Source of the DNA: CADDZP01 sp035948135
Lineage (GTDB): Bacteria; Actinomycetota; Acidimicrobiia; Acidimicrobiales; AC-14
Assembly: GCA_035948135.1 (NCBI GenBank)
Contig: DASZJL010000051.1
Coordinates: 1 to 64,000, forward strand
DNA length: 64,000 nt
Direction of reading: 5' to 3'
The position numbers and the translations under genes are program-made. Numbering within the stretch: position 1 is the stretch's first letter; the number at the start of each line of letters is the position of its first letter. Below, one piece after another: positions 32,867 to 40,968 of the stretch. The notes beneath the pieces are model-generated. The model made no database searches. It saw nothing but the letters and a program-made list of their open reading frames with translations, and was not told the origin of the DNA.

Positions 32867-33915
32867 GGCTCACCGCGACCATCGGCGTCACCCTCGGCGA
32901 CCTCAGCCTCGACGCCGAGCTGGACCTCGATGACGGGGCCGTCGTCGGCCTCGTTGGTCCCAACGGTGCCGGCAAGACGACGGTCGTCGGCGCCGTCGCC
33001 GGGCTCGTGCCCCTCGACCGTGGCCACGTGACGATCAACGACACGGTCTTCGAGGATCCGGCTGCAGGTATTCGCATCGCCGCCGAGCACCGCAGCCTGG
33101 GCGTCGTGTTTCAAGAGCCTCGGCTCTTCGCCAACCTCAATGCACTGGACAACGTGGCCTTCGGATTGCGGGCGACGGGTATCCCGAAGGCATCCGCCCG
33201 CGCGACCGCCGCCGCGTGGCTGGAACGAGTCGGGCTGTCCGACGTTGCCCGGCTCCGTCCGTCCCAACTGTCGGGCGGACAAGCCCAACGCGTCGCCCTT
33301 GCCCGTGCCCTCGCCGTCGAGCCCGACGTGCTGCTCCTCGACGAGCCACTCGCCGCCGTCGACGCGGCCGCCCGTACCGAGCTTCGCCACCTGCTGCGCG
33401 CCGAGCTCCGCCGCTATCCGGGTGTCCGCCTGGTCGTCACCCACGACCCCGTCGAGGCCGCCACGCTGGCCGACCAGCTCGTCGTCCTCGAGGGCGGCCG
33501 CATCACCCAGCACGGACCGCTCTCGGAGGTCACGGCCCGGCCGCGGTCACCTTGGGTCGCCGCCATGGTCGGACTCAATTTGTTCTCCGGCACCGCGGCC
33601 GAAGGCGTCGTCACCCTCGATACCGACGCCGTCATCGCCACCGCCACCAAGGACAGTGGCCCAACCTTCGCCGCCATCCGCCCCAACGCCGTGTCGCTCC
33701 ATCGCCGGCATCCCGAAGGAAGTCCGCGCAACGTCTGGCGTGGCCAGGTCGGTGAGCTCTACCTCGCGGGCGACCGCGCCCGCGTCCAGATCGACGGACC
33801 CGTTGCGCTCATCGCCGAGGTCACCGCCGCCGCCGTCGCCGACCTCCAGCTCGCCGACGGAGGCCCCGTCTGGGCGTCGGTCAAGGCGACCGATATCGAG
33901 ACCTATCCGGTCTGA
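32863..33915 (+). CDS. modC: Molybdate ABC transporter ATP-binding protein ModC
   Basis: 350 residues. ATPase domain with Walker A GPNGAGKTTV (about 32-41), signature LSGGQAQRVALARAL (about 136) and Walker B LLLDEPLAAVD. The C-terminal Mop/TOBE domain (about 285-350: VWRGQVGELYLAGDRARVQIDG) senses oxyanion. The GTG at 32863 overlaps the modB stop. The last gene of the mod operon. Confidence 0.93.
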   Translation: MRLTATIGVTLGDLSLDAELDLDDGAVVGLVGPNGAGKTTVVGAVAGLVPLDRGHVTINDTVFEDPAAGIRIAAEHRSLGVVFQEPRLFANLNALDNVAFGLRATGIPKASARATAAAWLERVGLSDVARLRPSQLSGGQAQRVALARALAVEPDVLLLDEPLAAVDAAARTELRHLLRAELRRYPGVRLVVTHDPVEAATLADQLVVLEGGRITQHGPLSEVTARPRSPWVAAMVGLNLFSGTAAEGVVTLDTDAVIATATKDSGPTFAAIRPNAVSLHRRHPEGSPRNVWRGQVGELYLAGDRARVQIDGPVALIAEVTAAAVADLQLADGGPVWASVKATDIETYPV

Positions 33916-33938
33916 CCTCCCCCTCCTATGGTGGCGAC

Positions 33939-34466
33939 ATGCGGCCTGGGATCGTCATGCTCGTCGGGCTGCCGGGCGCCGGGAAGAGCACACTTGCGGC
34001 CGCCCTCGCCCAACGCCTCCCCGAGCTCCGGGTGCTGAACAAGGACTCGGTGCGGTCGGCCTTGTTCGAGCCGTGCGACTACAGCGCGGCCGAGCGCAGC
34101 ATCGCCTTCTCGGCGATGCTCGACGCCGCGACCTACCACCTCGGCCGCGGCCGGGTTGTCGCGCTCGATGGGCTTGCCTTCCCACGCCCGGGCGAGGAGG
34201 ACGCAGTCGCGGCCGTCGCGGCGGAGGCGGGCGCGTTCGTGGCGACGATCGTGTGCGACGTGCCCGTTGAGGTTGCGGTGGCCCGGGCCGACGCCGACTC
34301 GGTCGCCGGCACCCACCGAGCGGCCAATCGGGACGGTGCTGCGGTCCGTCGAGTCGCGGCTGAGATGCTCGAGCCATCGGGCGCCTATCTCACCGTCGAC
34401 ACAACCCGCCCGATCGACGAAGCGGCCGACTTGGCGCTCGGCTATATCGAGGACGCTGCTCAGTAG
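33939..34466 (+). CDS. AAA/P-loop kinase-like ATPase
   Basis: 175 residues with P-loop GLPGAGKST (about 10-18), a LID/substrate region starting NKDSVRSALFEP (about 34-45), and ALDGLAFPRPGEED resembling the Walker B-like step of small nucleoside or zeta-type kinases (COG0645-like). It probably phosphorylates a small molecule, not identified. It lies 23 bp after modC and 10 bp before the acyl-CoA dehydrogenase gene. Confidence 0.75.
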   Translation: MRPGIVMLVGLPGAGKSTLAAALAQRLPELRVLNKDSVRSALFEPCDYSAAERSIAFSAMLDAATYHLGRGRVVALDGLAFPRPGEEDAVAAVAAEAGAFVATIVCDVPVEVAVARADADSVAGTHRAANRDGAAVRRVAAEMLEPSGAYLTVDTTRPIDEAADLALGYIEDAAQ

Positions 34467-34476
34467 GCTCGTAGCC

Positions 34477-36234
34477 ATGCTCCCCGACTACGCGACCTAC
34501 GACGAGGCCATCGGGCTCGACTGGTACGAGGTCGACCCGAACCTGCGCTTCACCCTCGACCGACTGCTCCCGGACCCTGGGGACCGGGCCATGGCCGAGG
34601 AGTTGATCGCGGAGTATGGCCCCCTGGTCGGCGGGCCCATCGCGAAGCGGGCCGAGATCACCGACAAGAACGGTCCGGTCCTGCAGCGCTGGGACCACTG
34701 GGGCCGCGAGAACGACCAGGTCGTGCACAACCAGACGTGGCTCGACAACAAGGCCGACCTGGTGCGTCACAACTACACCTCGTTGCACGTTCGCGCCGGC
34801 AACCGGCCCGTGCCCGGTGTCGTCAGCGCAGCCCTCAACTATCTCGTCTGCCAGGCGGAGACCGCGCTGATCTGCGCCATGGGCATGACCAACGGCGCGG
34901 CCGACATCGTGCAGCGCTACGCGCCTGACGCCGTCCGGGCCGACGTCGTCGGCCGCCTCACCAGCGCCGACCCCGACGCCGCGTGGGAGGGCGGCATGTT
35001 CCTCACCGAGCGCCAGGGGGGCAGCGACGTCGGCGCCAACACCACGACCGCGGTCCAGGACGGCGACGAGTGGCGCCTCTACGGCGAGAAGTTCTTCTGC
35101 TCGAACATCGACGCCGACGTGTTCATCGTGCTGGCCCGGCCCGAGGGCGCCCCGCCCGGCGGCCGGGGCCTCGCCACGTTCATCGTGCCCCGCCAACTGC
35201 CCGACGGCTCCACCAACGGATTCCACATGCGCCGCCTCAAGCCCAAGATGGGCACGGTCGGCGTCCCTACCGGCGAGGTCGTCCTCGAAGGGGCGCGCGC
35301 CTGGCTCGCAGGGGGATCGAGCGAGAGCGCCACGGGCGATGCGGCGCGCGATGGGCGGGGCCTCAACCGCATGATGGAGATGGTCAACGGCAGCCGCTTC
35401 GGCGTCGCCATCATGGGCCTTGGCATCCACCGTCGTTCATTCCTCGAGGCCGCCATCTACGCCGCCCACCGCGAGCAGTGGGGCCAGCGCATCGACCGGT
35501 ACCCACTCGTCCGCGAGACGCTGGTCGACCTGCTCGTCGAGCTCGAGGCCGGCATGGCCGTCACCTTCGAGTGCGCGGCAGCCGCCCGCGGGACCACCGA
35601 CGAAGAGGAGGCGCGCCTGATCCGCCGCATCCTCATTCCCCTCGCGAAGATGCGGGCGACGCGCGCTGCGGTCGGCGCCTCGAGCACCGCCCTCGAGGTC
35701 CTCGGCGGCAACGGCTACATGAACGACTGGCCCATGGCCCGCCAGTTCCGCGACGCCCAGTGCCATCCGATCTGGGAGGGCACCGAGAACATCATCTGTC
35801 TCGACGTGCGTCGGGCCATGCGCAGCGAGGGCGCCCACGAAGCGCTGCTCGCCCGCATCGAGCGCTCCCTTGACACCGCCGGTCCGCACGAGGCGTTGGC
35901 CCGGCCGGCCGACGCCGTGGCGAGCACGCTCAAGGACGCGCGCGAGGCGATCTCGTACCTCGCGAACGCGGACGACGACCTGCAACTGCTGCACGCCCGG
36001 CGCCTGGCGTACCTCCTCGCCGACCTGTCCGAAGGAGCGGTGCTGCTCGACGAGGCGGCCTGGGCCCTCGACCGAGACGGCGACGCCCGCAAGGCCTTGG
36101 TGGCCCGCCGTTTTGCCCGTTCGCACCTCGAGACCTTGCCCGTGCGGGGCATCGTCGACGACGACCGCAGCGTGCTCGAGTTCTTCGACCCCTTGATCCG
36201 CTACGGCAAGGTCGACGCCGCGGCCGTGGCCTGA
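34477..36234 (+). CDS. Acyl-CoA dehydrogenase, AidB-like
   Basis: 585 residues. FAD enzyme with LTERQGGSDVGANTTTA (about 175-195), GEKFFCSN, KMGTVGVPTGEVVLEGA and GNGYMNDWPMARQFRDAQ, motifs of the AidB branch of acyl-CoA dehydrogenases, plus a roughly 150-residue C-terminal helical extension. In E. coli AidB is linked to the adaptive alkylation response and binds DNA; whether this one does is unknown, and a role in fatty-acid degradation is equally possible. ATG 34477; earlier open frame is shadow. Confidence 0.85.
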   Translation: MLPDYATYDEAIGLDWYEVDPNLRFTLDRLLPDPGDRAMAEELIAEYGPLVGGPIAKRAEITDKNGPVLQRWDHWGRENDQVVHNQTWLDNKADLVRHNYTSLHVRAGNRPVPGVVSAALNYLVCQAETALICAMGMTNGAADIVQRYAPDAVRADVVGRLTSADPDAAWEGGMFLTERQGGSDVGANTTTAVQDGDEWRLYGEKFFCSNIDADVFIVLARPEGAPPGGRGLATFIVPRQLPDGSTNGFHMRRLKPKMGTVGVPTGEVVLEGARAWLAGGSSESATGDAARDGRGLNRMMEMVNGSRFGVAIMGLGIHRRSFLEAAIYAAHREQWGQRIDRYPLVRETLVDLLVELEAGMAVTFECAAAARGTTDEEEARLIRRILIPLAKMRATRAAVGASSTALEVLGGNGYMNDWPMARQFRDAQCHPIWEGTENIICLDVRRAMRSEGAHEALLARIERSLDTAGPHEALARPADAVASTLKDAREAISYLANADDDLQLLHARRLAYLLADLSEGAVLLDEAAWALDRDGDARKALVARRFARSHLETLPVRGIVDDDRSVLEFFDPLIRYGKVDAAAVA

Positions 36235-36251
36235 AGAAATCTCGGGAATCC

Positions 36252-36275
36252 TGTCGATCGCGCCCTCGGGCGTTC
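36252..36275 (+). promoter_or_regulatory. Putative ECF42-type promoter
   Basis: TGTCGA (36252-36257) matches the -35 motif reported for ECF42 promoters in front of DGPF genes. A CGTTC at 36271-36275 is a possible -10. It lies 71 bp upstream of the DGPF-family gene. The spacing is short by my count, so the -10 assignment is tentative. Confidence 0.5.
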
Positions 36276-36327
36276 GTGTAGGGGGCGAGAGGCCGGCAGC
36301 GGGCCGGTCGCAACGGAGGAGATCGAG

Positions 36328-36684
36328 ATGAACCACTACCTGTTGTCGGTGCACATGGTGGAAGGCGAGGGCTACGCCTCCGACGAGGAGATGCAGCAGG
36401 CGTTCAAGGACGTCGCCGCCCTCAATGAGGAGATCAAGCAGGCCGGCGCATGGGTCTTCGCCGGCGGGCTCGAGCCGGCCGACATCGCCACGGTTGTCCG
36501 CGAGCAGAACGGCGACATCCTCACGACCGATGGACCCTTCGTCGAGGGCAAGGAGCACATCGGCGGCTTCTGGATCATCAAGGTCGCCGACCTCGACGAG
36601 GCGTTGGCCTGGGCCAAGAAGGCCACCGTCGCGTGCCGCGGCGCGGTCGAGGTGCGCCCCTTCCAGGAAGACACGGAGAGCTGA
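36328..36684 (+). CDS. YCII/DGPF-domain protein
   Basis: 118 residues, dimeric ferredoxin-like YCII fold. It contains the family motif (TTDGPFVEGKEHIGGFWII, about 68-87) that names DGPF proteins. Function is unknown; such genes are the usual partners and targets of ECF42 sigma factors. Strong SD GGAGGA before ATG 36328. The next gene, 3 bp after its stop, is that sigma factor. Confidence 0.9.
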   Translation: MNHYLLSVHMVEGEGYASDEEMQQAFKDVAALNEEIKQAGAWVFAGGLEPADIATVVREQNGDILTTDGPFVEGKEHIGGFWIIKVADLDEALAWAKKATVACRGAVEVRPFQEDTES

Positions 36685-36687
36685 GCC

Positions 36688-37911
36688 ATCGCCGCCGGCG
36701 CTGACCGTGTCGATATCGAGCGAGCCTTCCGTGACGACTCCGGAAGAGCAGTGGCGTCTCTGGTCCGTGTCTTCGGCGACATCGACATCGCCGAGGAGGC
36801 GGTCCAGGACGCCTTCCTCGTCGCCCTCGAGCGGTGGCCGTCGTCGGGCGTGCCGCCCAGCCCGGCCGGCTGGATCATCACCACCGCTCGCAACCGGGCG
36901 ATCGACCGCTTGCGGCGTGAGTCGTCGCGCGACAACCGGCACGCCCAGGCTGCGCTCGTCCACGCGCAGGACGAGCCGAAGGAGGTGAGTCCCGTGCAGG
37001 ACGACCGCCTCCGCCTGATCTTCACCTGCTGCCACCCGGCCCTGGCGCCCGAAGCCCAGGTGGCGCTGACGCTGCGGCTGATCGCCGGCCTGCAGACCCC
37101 CGAGATAGCGCGCGCTTTCCTCGTATCCGAGCCGACGATGGCCCAGCGCCTGGTGCGGGCCAAGAACAAGATCCGGGCCGCCCACATCCCGTACCGGGTG
37201 CCCACGGATGCCGAGCTACCCGACCGCCTGCGCCCCGTGCTCGCCGTCGTGTACCTCGTCTTCAACGAGGGCTACGTGGCCAGCGCGGGGGACGACCTCG
37301 TGCGCGCCGAGTTGTGTGCGGAGGCGATCCGGCTGGCGCGGCTCCTCCACGAGCTGATGCCGGACGAGCCCGAGGTCGTCGGGCTCCTCGCCCTCCTTCT
37401 CCTGATCGAGTCGCGGCGGGCGGCGCGCACCGCGCCGGACGGCTCGATGGTCCGTCTGGCCGACCAGGACAGGTCGCTGTGGAACCAGGCCCTGATCGGT
37501 GAGGGCCAGGCCCTGGTGCGCGCGTGCCTGCGCCGCAATACGCCCGGCCCGTACCAGATCCAGGCCGCCATCAACGCGGTGCACAGCGATGCGCCAACGC
37601 CGTCGGCGACCGACTGGCTGCAAATCGTCGCCCTGTACGACCAGCTCATGGCGGTCGCGCCGACGCCGGTCGTGGCCGTGAACCGCGCCATCGCCATCGC
37701 CGAGGTCGACGGGCCGGGTCCGGCGCTGGCGATCGTCGACCAGCTCAGCGTCGACGGCTACTACCTGTTTCACGCGGCGCGCGCTGACTTCCTCGAACGC
37801 CTGGGGCGTCACGACGAGGCCGCCGCCGCGTACGACGAGGCGCTGGCCCGGACGACGAACACCGCGGAGCGGCGACTGCTCGAACGGCGACGGGCCGCGC
37901 TGCCCGCCTAG
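36688..37911 (+). CDS. ECF42-group RNA polymerase sigma factor, probable ATC start
   Basis: About 407 residues. Sigma-2 (FGDIDIAEEAVQDAFLVALERWP), sigma-4 (RLIAGLQTPEIARAFLVSEPTMAQRLVRAKNKIR), then the long TPR-like C-terminal extension (DUF6596-type) special to ECF42. The first canonical start is GTG 36751, but family-like sequence (IERAFRDDSGRAVASLVRVF) continues before it. No ATG, GTG or TTG lies between the upstream stop and 36751. ATC at 36688 has GGAGAG exactly 7 bp before it. No anti-sigma gene is present; activity is thought to be controlled by the C-terminal domain. Confidence 0.85.
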   Translation: MAAGADRVDIERAFRDDSGRAVASLVRVFGDIDIAEEAVQDAFLVALERWPSSGVPPSPAGWIITTARNRAIDRLRRESSRDNRHAQAALVHAQDEPKEVSPVQDDRLRLIFTCCHPALAPEAQVALTLRLIAGLQTPEIARAFLVSEPTMAQRLVRAKNKIRAAHIPYRVPTDAELPDRLRPVLAVVYLVFNEGYVASAGDDLVRAELCAEAIRLARLLHELMPDEPEVVGLLALLLLIESRRAARTAPDGSMVRLADQDRSLWNQALIGEGQALVRACLRRNTPGPYQIQAAINAVHSDAPTPSATDWLQIVALYDQLMAVAPTPVVAVNRAIAIAEVDGPGPALAIVDQLSVDGYYLFHAARADFLERLGRHDEAAAAYDEALARTTNTAERRLLERRRAALPA

Positions 37912-37921
37912 GAGCTTTGGC

Positions 37922-38686
37922 TCACTCGAGCCCGGCTCCCTCCCAGAGGCGGATGCCGCCTAGCAGCCCGCCCTCGTTGCCGACCAGGCGGATCTTGGCG
38001 GCGAGGTCGGGAAGCTCGCGCTGCAACCTGTCGGTGTCGACCTTTTCGGCGTTTCCCCCGCCGAGCAGGATCGCGTCGGGGATGATCAGCGCGTCGAGGG
38101 CCGCCAGCGCCTTCTGTATCCGCCGGTTCCAGCGCTTGGTGCCGAGCTTCTTGCGCGCTGCGTTGCCGATGTAGTCGTTGTAGCTGGCACCCGTGACCGC
38201 GGGGTGGTGGGCGAGCTCGAGGTGCAGGGCCAGGTGACCGTCGCGAAAGACCGCCGAACCCATGCCCGTTCCGAGCGTCAGCACCAGCTCGAGGCCTTTG
38301 CCGGACACGACACCCGCGCCCTGCACGTCGGCGTCGTTGGCGACGCGGACCGGAACGCCGAGGGCGGCGGCGAGCGCGCCAGCCAGGTCGAAGTCGGCCC
38401 ACGCCCCGACCAGCGAACGTCTGACACGGCTGCCCGGCCCGTGCGCGGTGACGAAGTGGGGGGCGGTGACGACGTGCCCGTTCCGCACGACACCGGGAAA
38501 GCCGACCGACACCCGCTGGAAGGGCGGAAGCCCTTTCACCAGGCCGACGAGATCGGCGACGAGCTTCTCGGGCGGGGAGGGATAGGTCGTCTCGATCCGC
38601 ACCCGGTCGTGCTCTGGATGCCCCTGAGCGTCCAGCACCGTGGCCTTCAGCCCGGTGCCGCCAACGTCGAAAACGAGGGTGTTCAC
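37922..38686 (-). CDS. ROK-family / polyphosphate-glucokinase-like kinase
   Basis: 254 residues, sugar-kinase fold. The phosphate-1 motif is VFDVGGTGLKATV (about 6-18). NDADVQGAG holds the catalytic Asp, and LTLGTGMGSAVFRDG is the phosphate-2 loop. It resembles actinobacterial polyphosphate glucokinases, but the zinc-binding CxCG motif of classic ROK proteins is absent. Substrate and phosphoryl donor are unproven. GTG start 38686 overlaps the LLM gene stop (GTGA). Converges with the ECF42 gene, 10 bp between stops. Confidence 0.78.
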   Translation of the reverse strand: MNTLVFDVGGTGLKATVLDAQGHPEHDRVRIETTYPSPPEKLVADLVGLVKGLPPFQRVSVGFPGVVRNGHVVTAPHFVTAHGPGSRVRRSLVGAWADFDLAGALAAALGVPVRVANDADVQGAGVVSGKGLELVLTLGTGMGSAVFRDGHLALHLELAHHPAVTGASYNDYIGNAARKKLGTKRWNRRIQKALAALDALIIPDAILLGGGNAEKVDTDRLQRELPDLAAKIRLVGNEGGLLGGIRLWEGAGLE

Positions 38687-39582
38687 GAGGTAGAGCTCAG
38701 TGTCGGCGCCACGTCGTTCATGAACGTGGTGGCCTCGTCGATGACCTGGTCGGTCGGGGCGAAGGTCATGAGGTCGACGACGTCGATCCCCAGGTCGGCC
38801 TGAGCCCGCAGGGCGTCGGCCGGCATGCCGAGGAAGCCCTGGCCGACGAGCAGGAGGTCGTCGAGCGAGCGGCCTTCCTCCTCGCAGAAGCGGCCCAGCG
38901 TGTCCAGGCGTTCGCGCACGGCACCTTCGGGGTCGGCTGCCAGCTTGTCGCCCGCGGCCGACACGGCCCACCCGTCGCCCCAACGGGCGGCCCGGCGCAG
39001 GGCGGCGTTGCCGTGGCCGCCGACGATGACGGGGATGGTGTTGCCGGGCTGGGGCGGCTGGGGACCGAAGCCGGCCTCGCAGTGTGAGTAGAAGCGGCCC
39101 TCGTGAGCGACCGTGCCCTTCTGCCAGGCCTCGCGCATGAGAGCCACGTGCTCGTCGAGGCGGGCGAAGCGTTCCTCCATAGGGACGTCGACCGCGTCGA
39201 ACTCCTCGGCCATCCATCCCGCGCCGACGCCGAGGATCATGCGCCCGCCGGCGATGGCGTCGGTGGTCGCCAGCTCCTTGGCCAGCACCACGGGGTGGCG
39301 GTAGGTGGCGATGAGGACGCGCGTGCCGAACTTGATGCGCTCGGTTGCCCCCGCCAGCGCTCCCATGACAGCGACGGGGTCGTAGAAGGGGAAGTCGGGG
39401 AGCATGGGGTACGAGCCGTCGGGCGTGTACGGGTACTTCGACTCGAGGTTGGTCGGCGTGAACAGGTGGTCGAAGAGCCAGACCGAGTGGAACCCGAGGT
39501 CCTCCGCGGCGCGGGCCACGCGCAGGATGTCGGGACCGTTGGCAAACGGGCCGGCGTTGGGCAGATGCAGTCCGAATTCCAT
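38683..39582 (-). CDS. LLM class F420-dependent oxidoreductase
   Basis: 299 residues, luciferase-like TIM barrel. FGLHLPNAG at the N-terminus, FHSVWLFDHLF, VLIATYRHPVVLAKELATTDAIAGGRMILGVGAGW (about 95-130) and IPVIVGGHGNAALRRAARWGDGW. This pattern is typical of F420-using LLM enzymes of Actinobacteria. The substrate is unknown. It is coupled to the kinase gene behind it and is divergent from the DUF971 gene with 24 bp between starts. Confidence 0.88.
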   Translation of the reverse strand: MEFGLHLPNAGPFANGPDILRVARAAEDLGFHSVWLFDHLFTPTNLESKYPYTPDGSYPMLPDFPFYDPVAVMGALAGATERIKFGTRVLIATYRHPVVLAKELATTDAIAGGRMILGVGAGWMAEEFDAVDVPMEERFARLDEHVALMREAWQKGTVAHEGRFYSHCEAGFGPQPPQPGNTIPVIVGGHGNAALRRAARWGDGWAVSAAGDKLAADPEGAVRERLDTLGRFCEEEGRSLDDLLLVGQGFLGMPADALRAQADLGIDVVDLMTFAPTDQVIDEATTFMNDVAPTLSSTS

Positions 39583-39606
39583 AGACCAGGCACACTACGA
39601 GTCGGC

Positions 39607-39912
39607 ATGCCCACCCCGCACGAGCCCGCAACCATCGACCTCGAGCGCGATCGAGGTCTGACGATCGTTTGGGACGACGACGTCGTCTCCCACTTCGGTC
39701 TCGAAGAGCTGCGGGTCAACTGCCCGTGCGCCGAGTGCCGCGGGCTGCGCGACCAGGGTGCGGTGGCGTGGCCGAAGCCGACGAGCCCCCAGCCCCTGCG
39801 GGCCGAAAGCGCCGAGCTGGTCGGCGCCTGGGGGATCAGTGTGCGCTGGAACGACGGCCACAGCACGGGGATCTATGCCTGGGACGTGCTCCGAGCGTGG
39901 TCGGAGGACTGA
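39607..39912 (+). CDS. DUF971 / GBBH-like N-terminal domain protein
   Basis: 101 residues covering one DUF971 domain: LTIVWDDDVVSHFGLEELRVNCPCAECRG with a CxxC metal site, and ISVRWNDGHSTGIYAWDVLRAW at the end. Domains like this occur at the N-terminus of gamma-butyrobetaine hydroxylase and as stand-alone proteins near Fe-S assembly or Mrp genes; no such neighbour exists here. ATG 39607. Confidence 0.85.
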   Translation: MPTPHEPATIDLERDRGLTIVWDDDVVSHFGLEELRVNCPCAECRGLRDQGAVAWPKPTSPQPLRAESAELVGAWGISVRWNDGHSTGIYAWDVLRAWSED

Positions 39913-39929
39913 CAGGTAGCCTGCTCTCC

Positions 39930-40241
39930 ATGGCCGCTATGGGCTTCACGCACATCGAACGCCGCATGGTCCGCCTCGCCGAGCGGGGTCTCGCTGACGA
40001 CGAGATCGCCCGGCGGTTCCGGAAGAGTCCAGCGTTCGTTCAGCGTGTCCTCGCGCTGGCCCGTGTACCGCGCCAGGGCGACGGCGCCGAGAACACGCCG
40101 CTGCGTCCGATCGAGCGACGCGTGCTGAAGTGGCGGGCCAAGGGAGCGTCGCCCAGCGACATAGCGACGCGCTTCCGCCGCCAGCCCCGCTCGATCGAGC
40201 AGATCGAGCGACTCGCCCTGTACAAGCAGTCGGCCGAGTAG
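39930..40241 (+). CDS. Small protein with two tandem helix-turn-helix repeats
   Basis: 103 residues (or 100 from ATG 39939). Two copies of about 36 residues, IERRMVRLAERGLADDEIAR... and IERRVLKWRAKGASPSDIAT..., share I-E-R-R, A-x-G, I-A-x-R-F-R and L-A at matching positions. Each looks like a LuxR/sigma-4-type HTH. Very basic. I know no name for it. It may bind DNA as a monomer with two heads, or RNA. It lies 17 bp after DUF971. Confidence 0.65.
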   Translation: MAAMGFTHIERRMVRLAERGLADDEIARRFRKSPAFVQRVLALARVPRQGDGAENTPLRPIERRVLKWRAKGASPSDIATRFRRQPRSIEQIERLALYKQSAE

Positions 40242-40245
40242 TCGG

Positions 40246-40935
40246 CTACGGCCCGGCTGGGCCGCGGAGCCGGCGCTGGCGGGTGTCGACCGCTGCCGTC
40301 GCGGCGGCCGCCAGCACGACCAGGGCGACCGCGATGTAGCGCGGCACGTCGCTGTGCTTCGACGCCTTCTTCACGGTCACGGGCACGAGCGAGGTCGACG
40401 TCGAGGTCGGCGACAGCACGATCGTCGTGACCGTCGTGCTCGACGAGGTGCTGCTCGACGTGGTTGGCGCCACTGTCGTTGTGGTCGTCGGTGCCGTGGT
40501 GGGCGTCGTCGATGCCGGCGTCCCGCTGACCGTGAAGCTGGCGCTCCCGTTCTGACCGTTGGGGCTCGTCGCCGTGATCGTCGCCCCGCCCGCGTCGGAA
40601 CAGTTGATGTTCGTCGGTGAGGCGCACGCCGCCGGGATGCGGACGCTGTTGGAGCCCGATCCGCTGGCTACCGCGATCGTCGTCGTCTTCGTGCCCTGCT
40701 TGAAGTCGACGTAGATGCACGTCTGGCGGCTCGGGTTGTTCGGGTTGCACCCGCCGATGAGGTCGAAGTTCTGCAGGGTCAGAGTGGTCGTGCTCCCGGC
40801 CGGACCGGTGCTCGGGTTGACGCTGACTGTCGGCGTCGTCTGGGCCAGGGCCGGCCAGGCCGACAGGGCGACGGCGATGGCCGCCACCAGGAGGGCGGCG
40901 GCGCCGCGACGGGCCGGAGAAAGCGTGCAAATCAC
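40246..40935 (-). CDS. Secreted, membrane-anchored protein with an IPT/Ig-like domain
   Basis: 229 residues. Signal peptide (about 1-31, ending ALAQ), beta-rich domain (TVSVNPSTGPAGSTTTLTLQNF..., about 33-140) with two cysteine pairs, Thr/Ser-rich linker (about 140-180) and a C-terminal span followed by basic residues. Probably a surface protein; no catalytic motif. Converges with the HTH protein gene, stops 4 bp apart. Confidence 0.75.
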   Translation of the reverse strand: MICTLSPARRGAAALLVAAIAVALSAWPALAQTTPTVSVNPSTGPAGSTTTLTLQNFDLIGGCNPNNPSRQTCIYVDFKQGTKTTTIAVASGSGSNSVRIPAACASPTNINCSDAGGATITATSPNGQNGSASFTVSGTPASTTPTTAPTTTTTVAPTTSSSTSSSTTVTTIVLSPTSTSTSLVPVTVKKASKHSDVPRYIAVALVVLAAAATAAVDTRQRRLRGPAGP

Positions 40936-40968
40936 CGGCGGAGGCTACGTGCAAGCCGGGGGCGCGTG

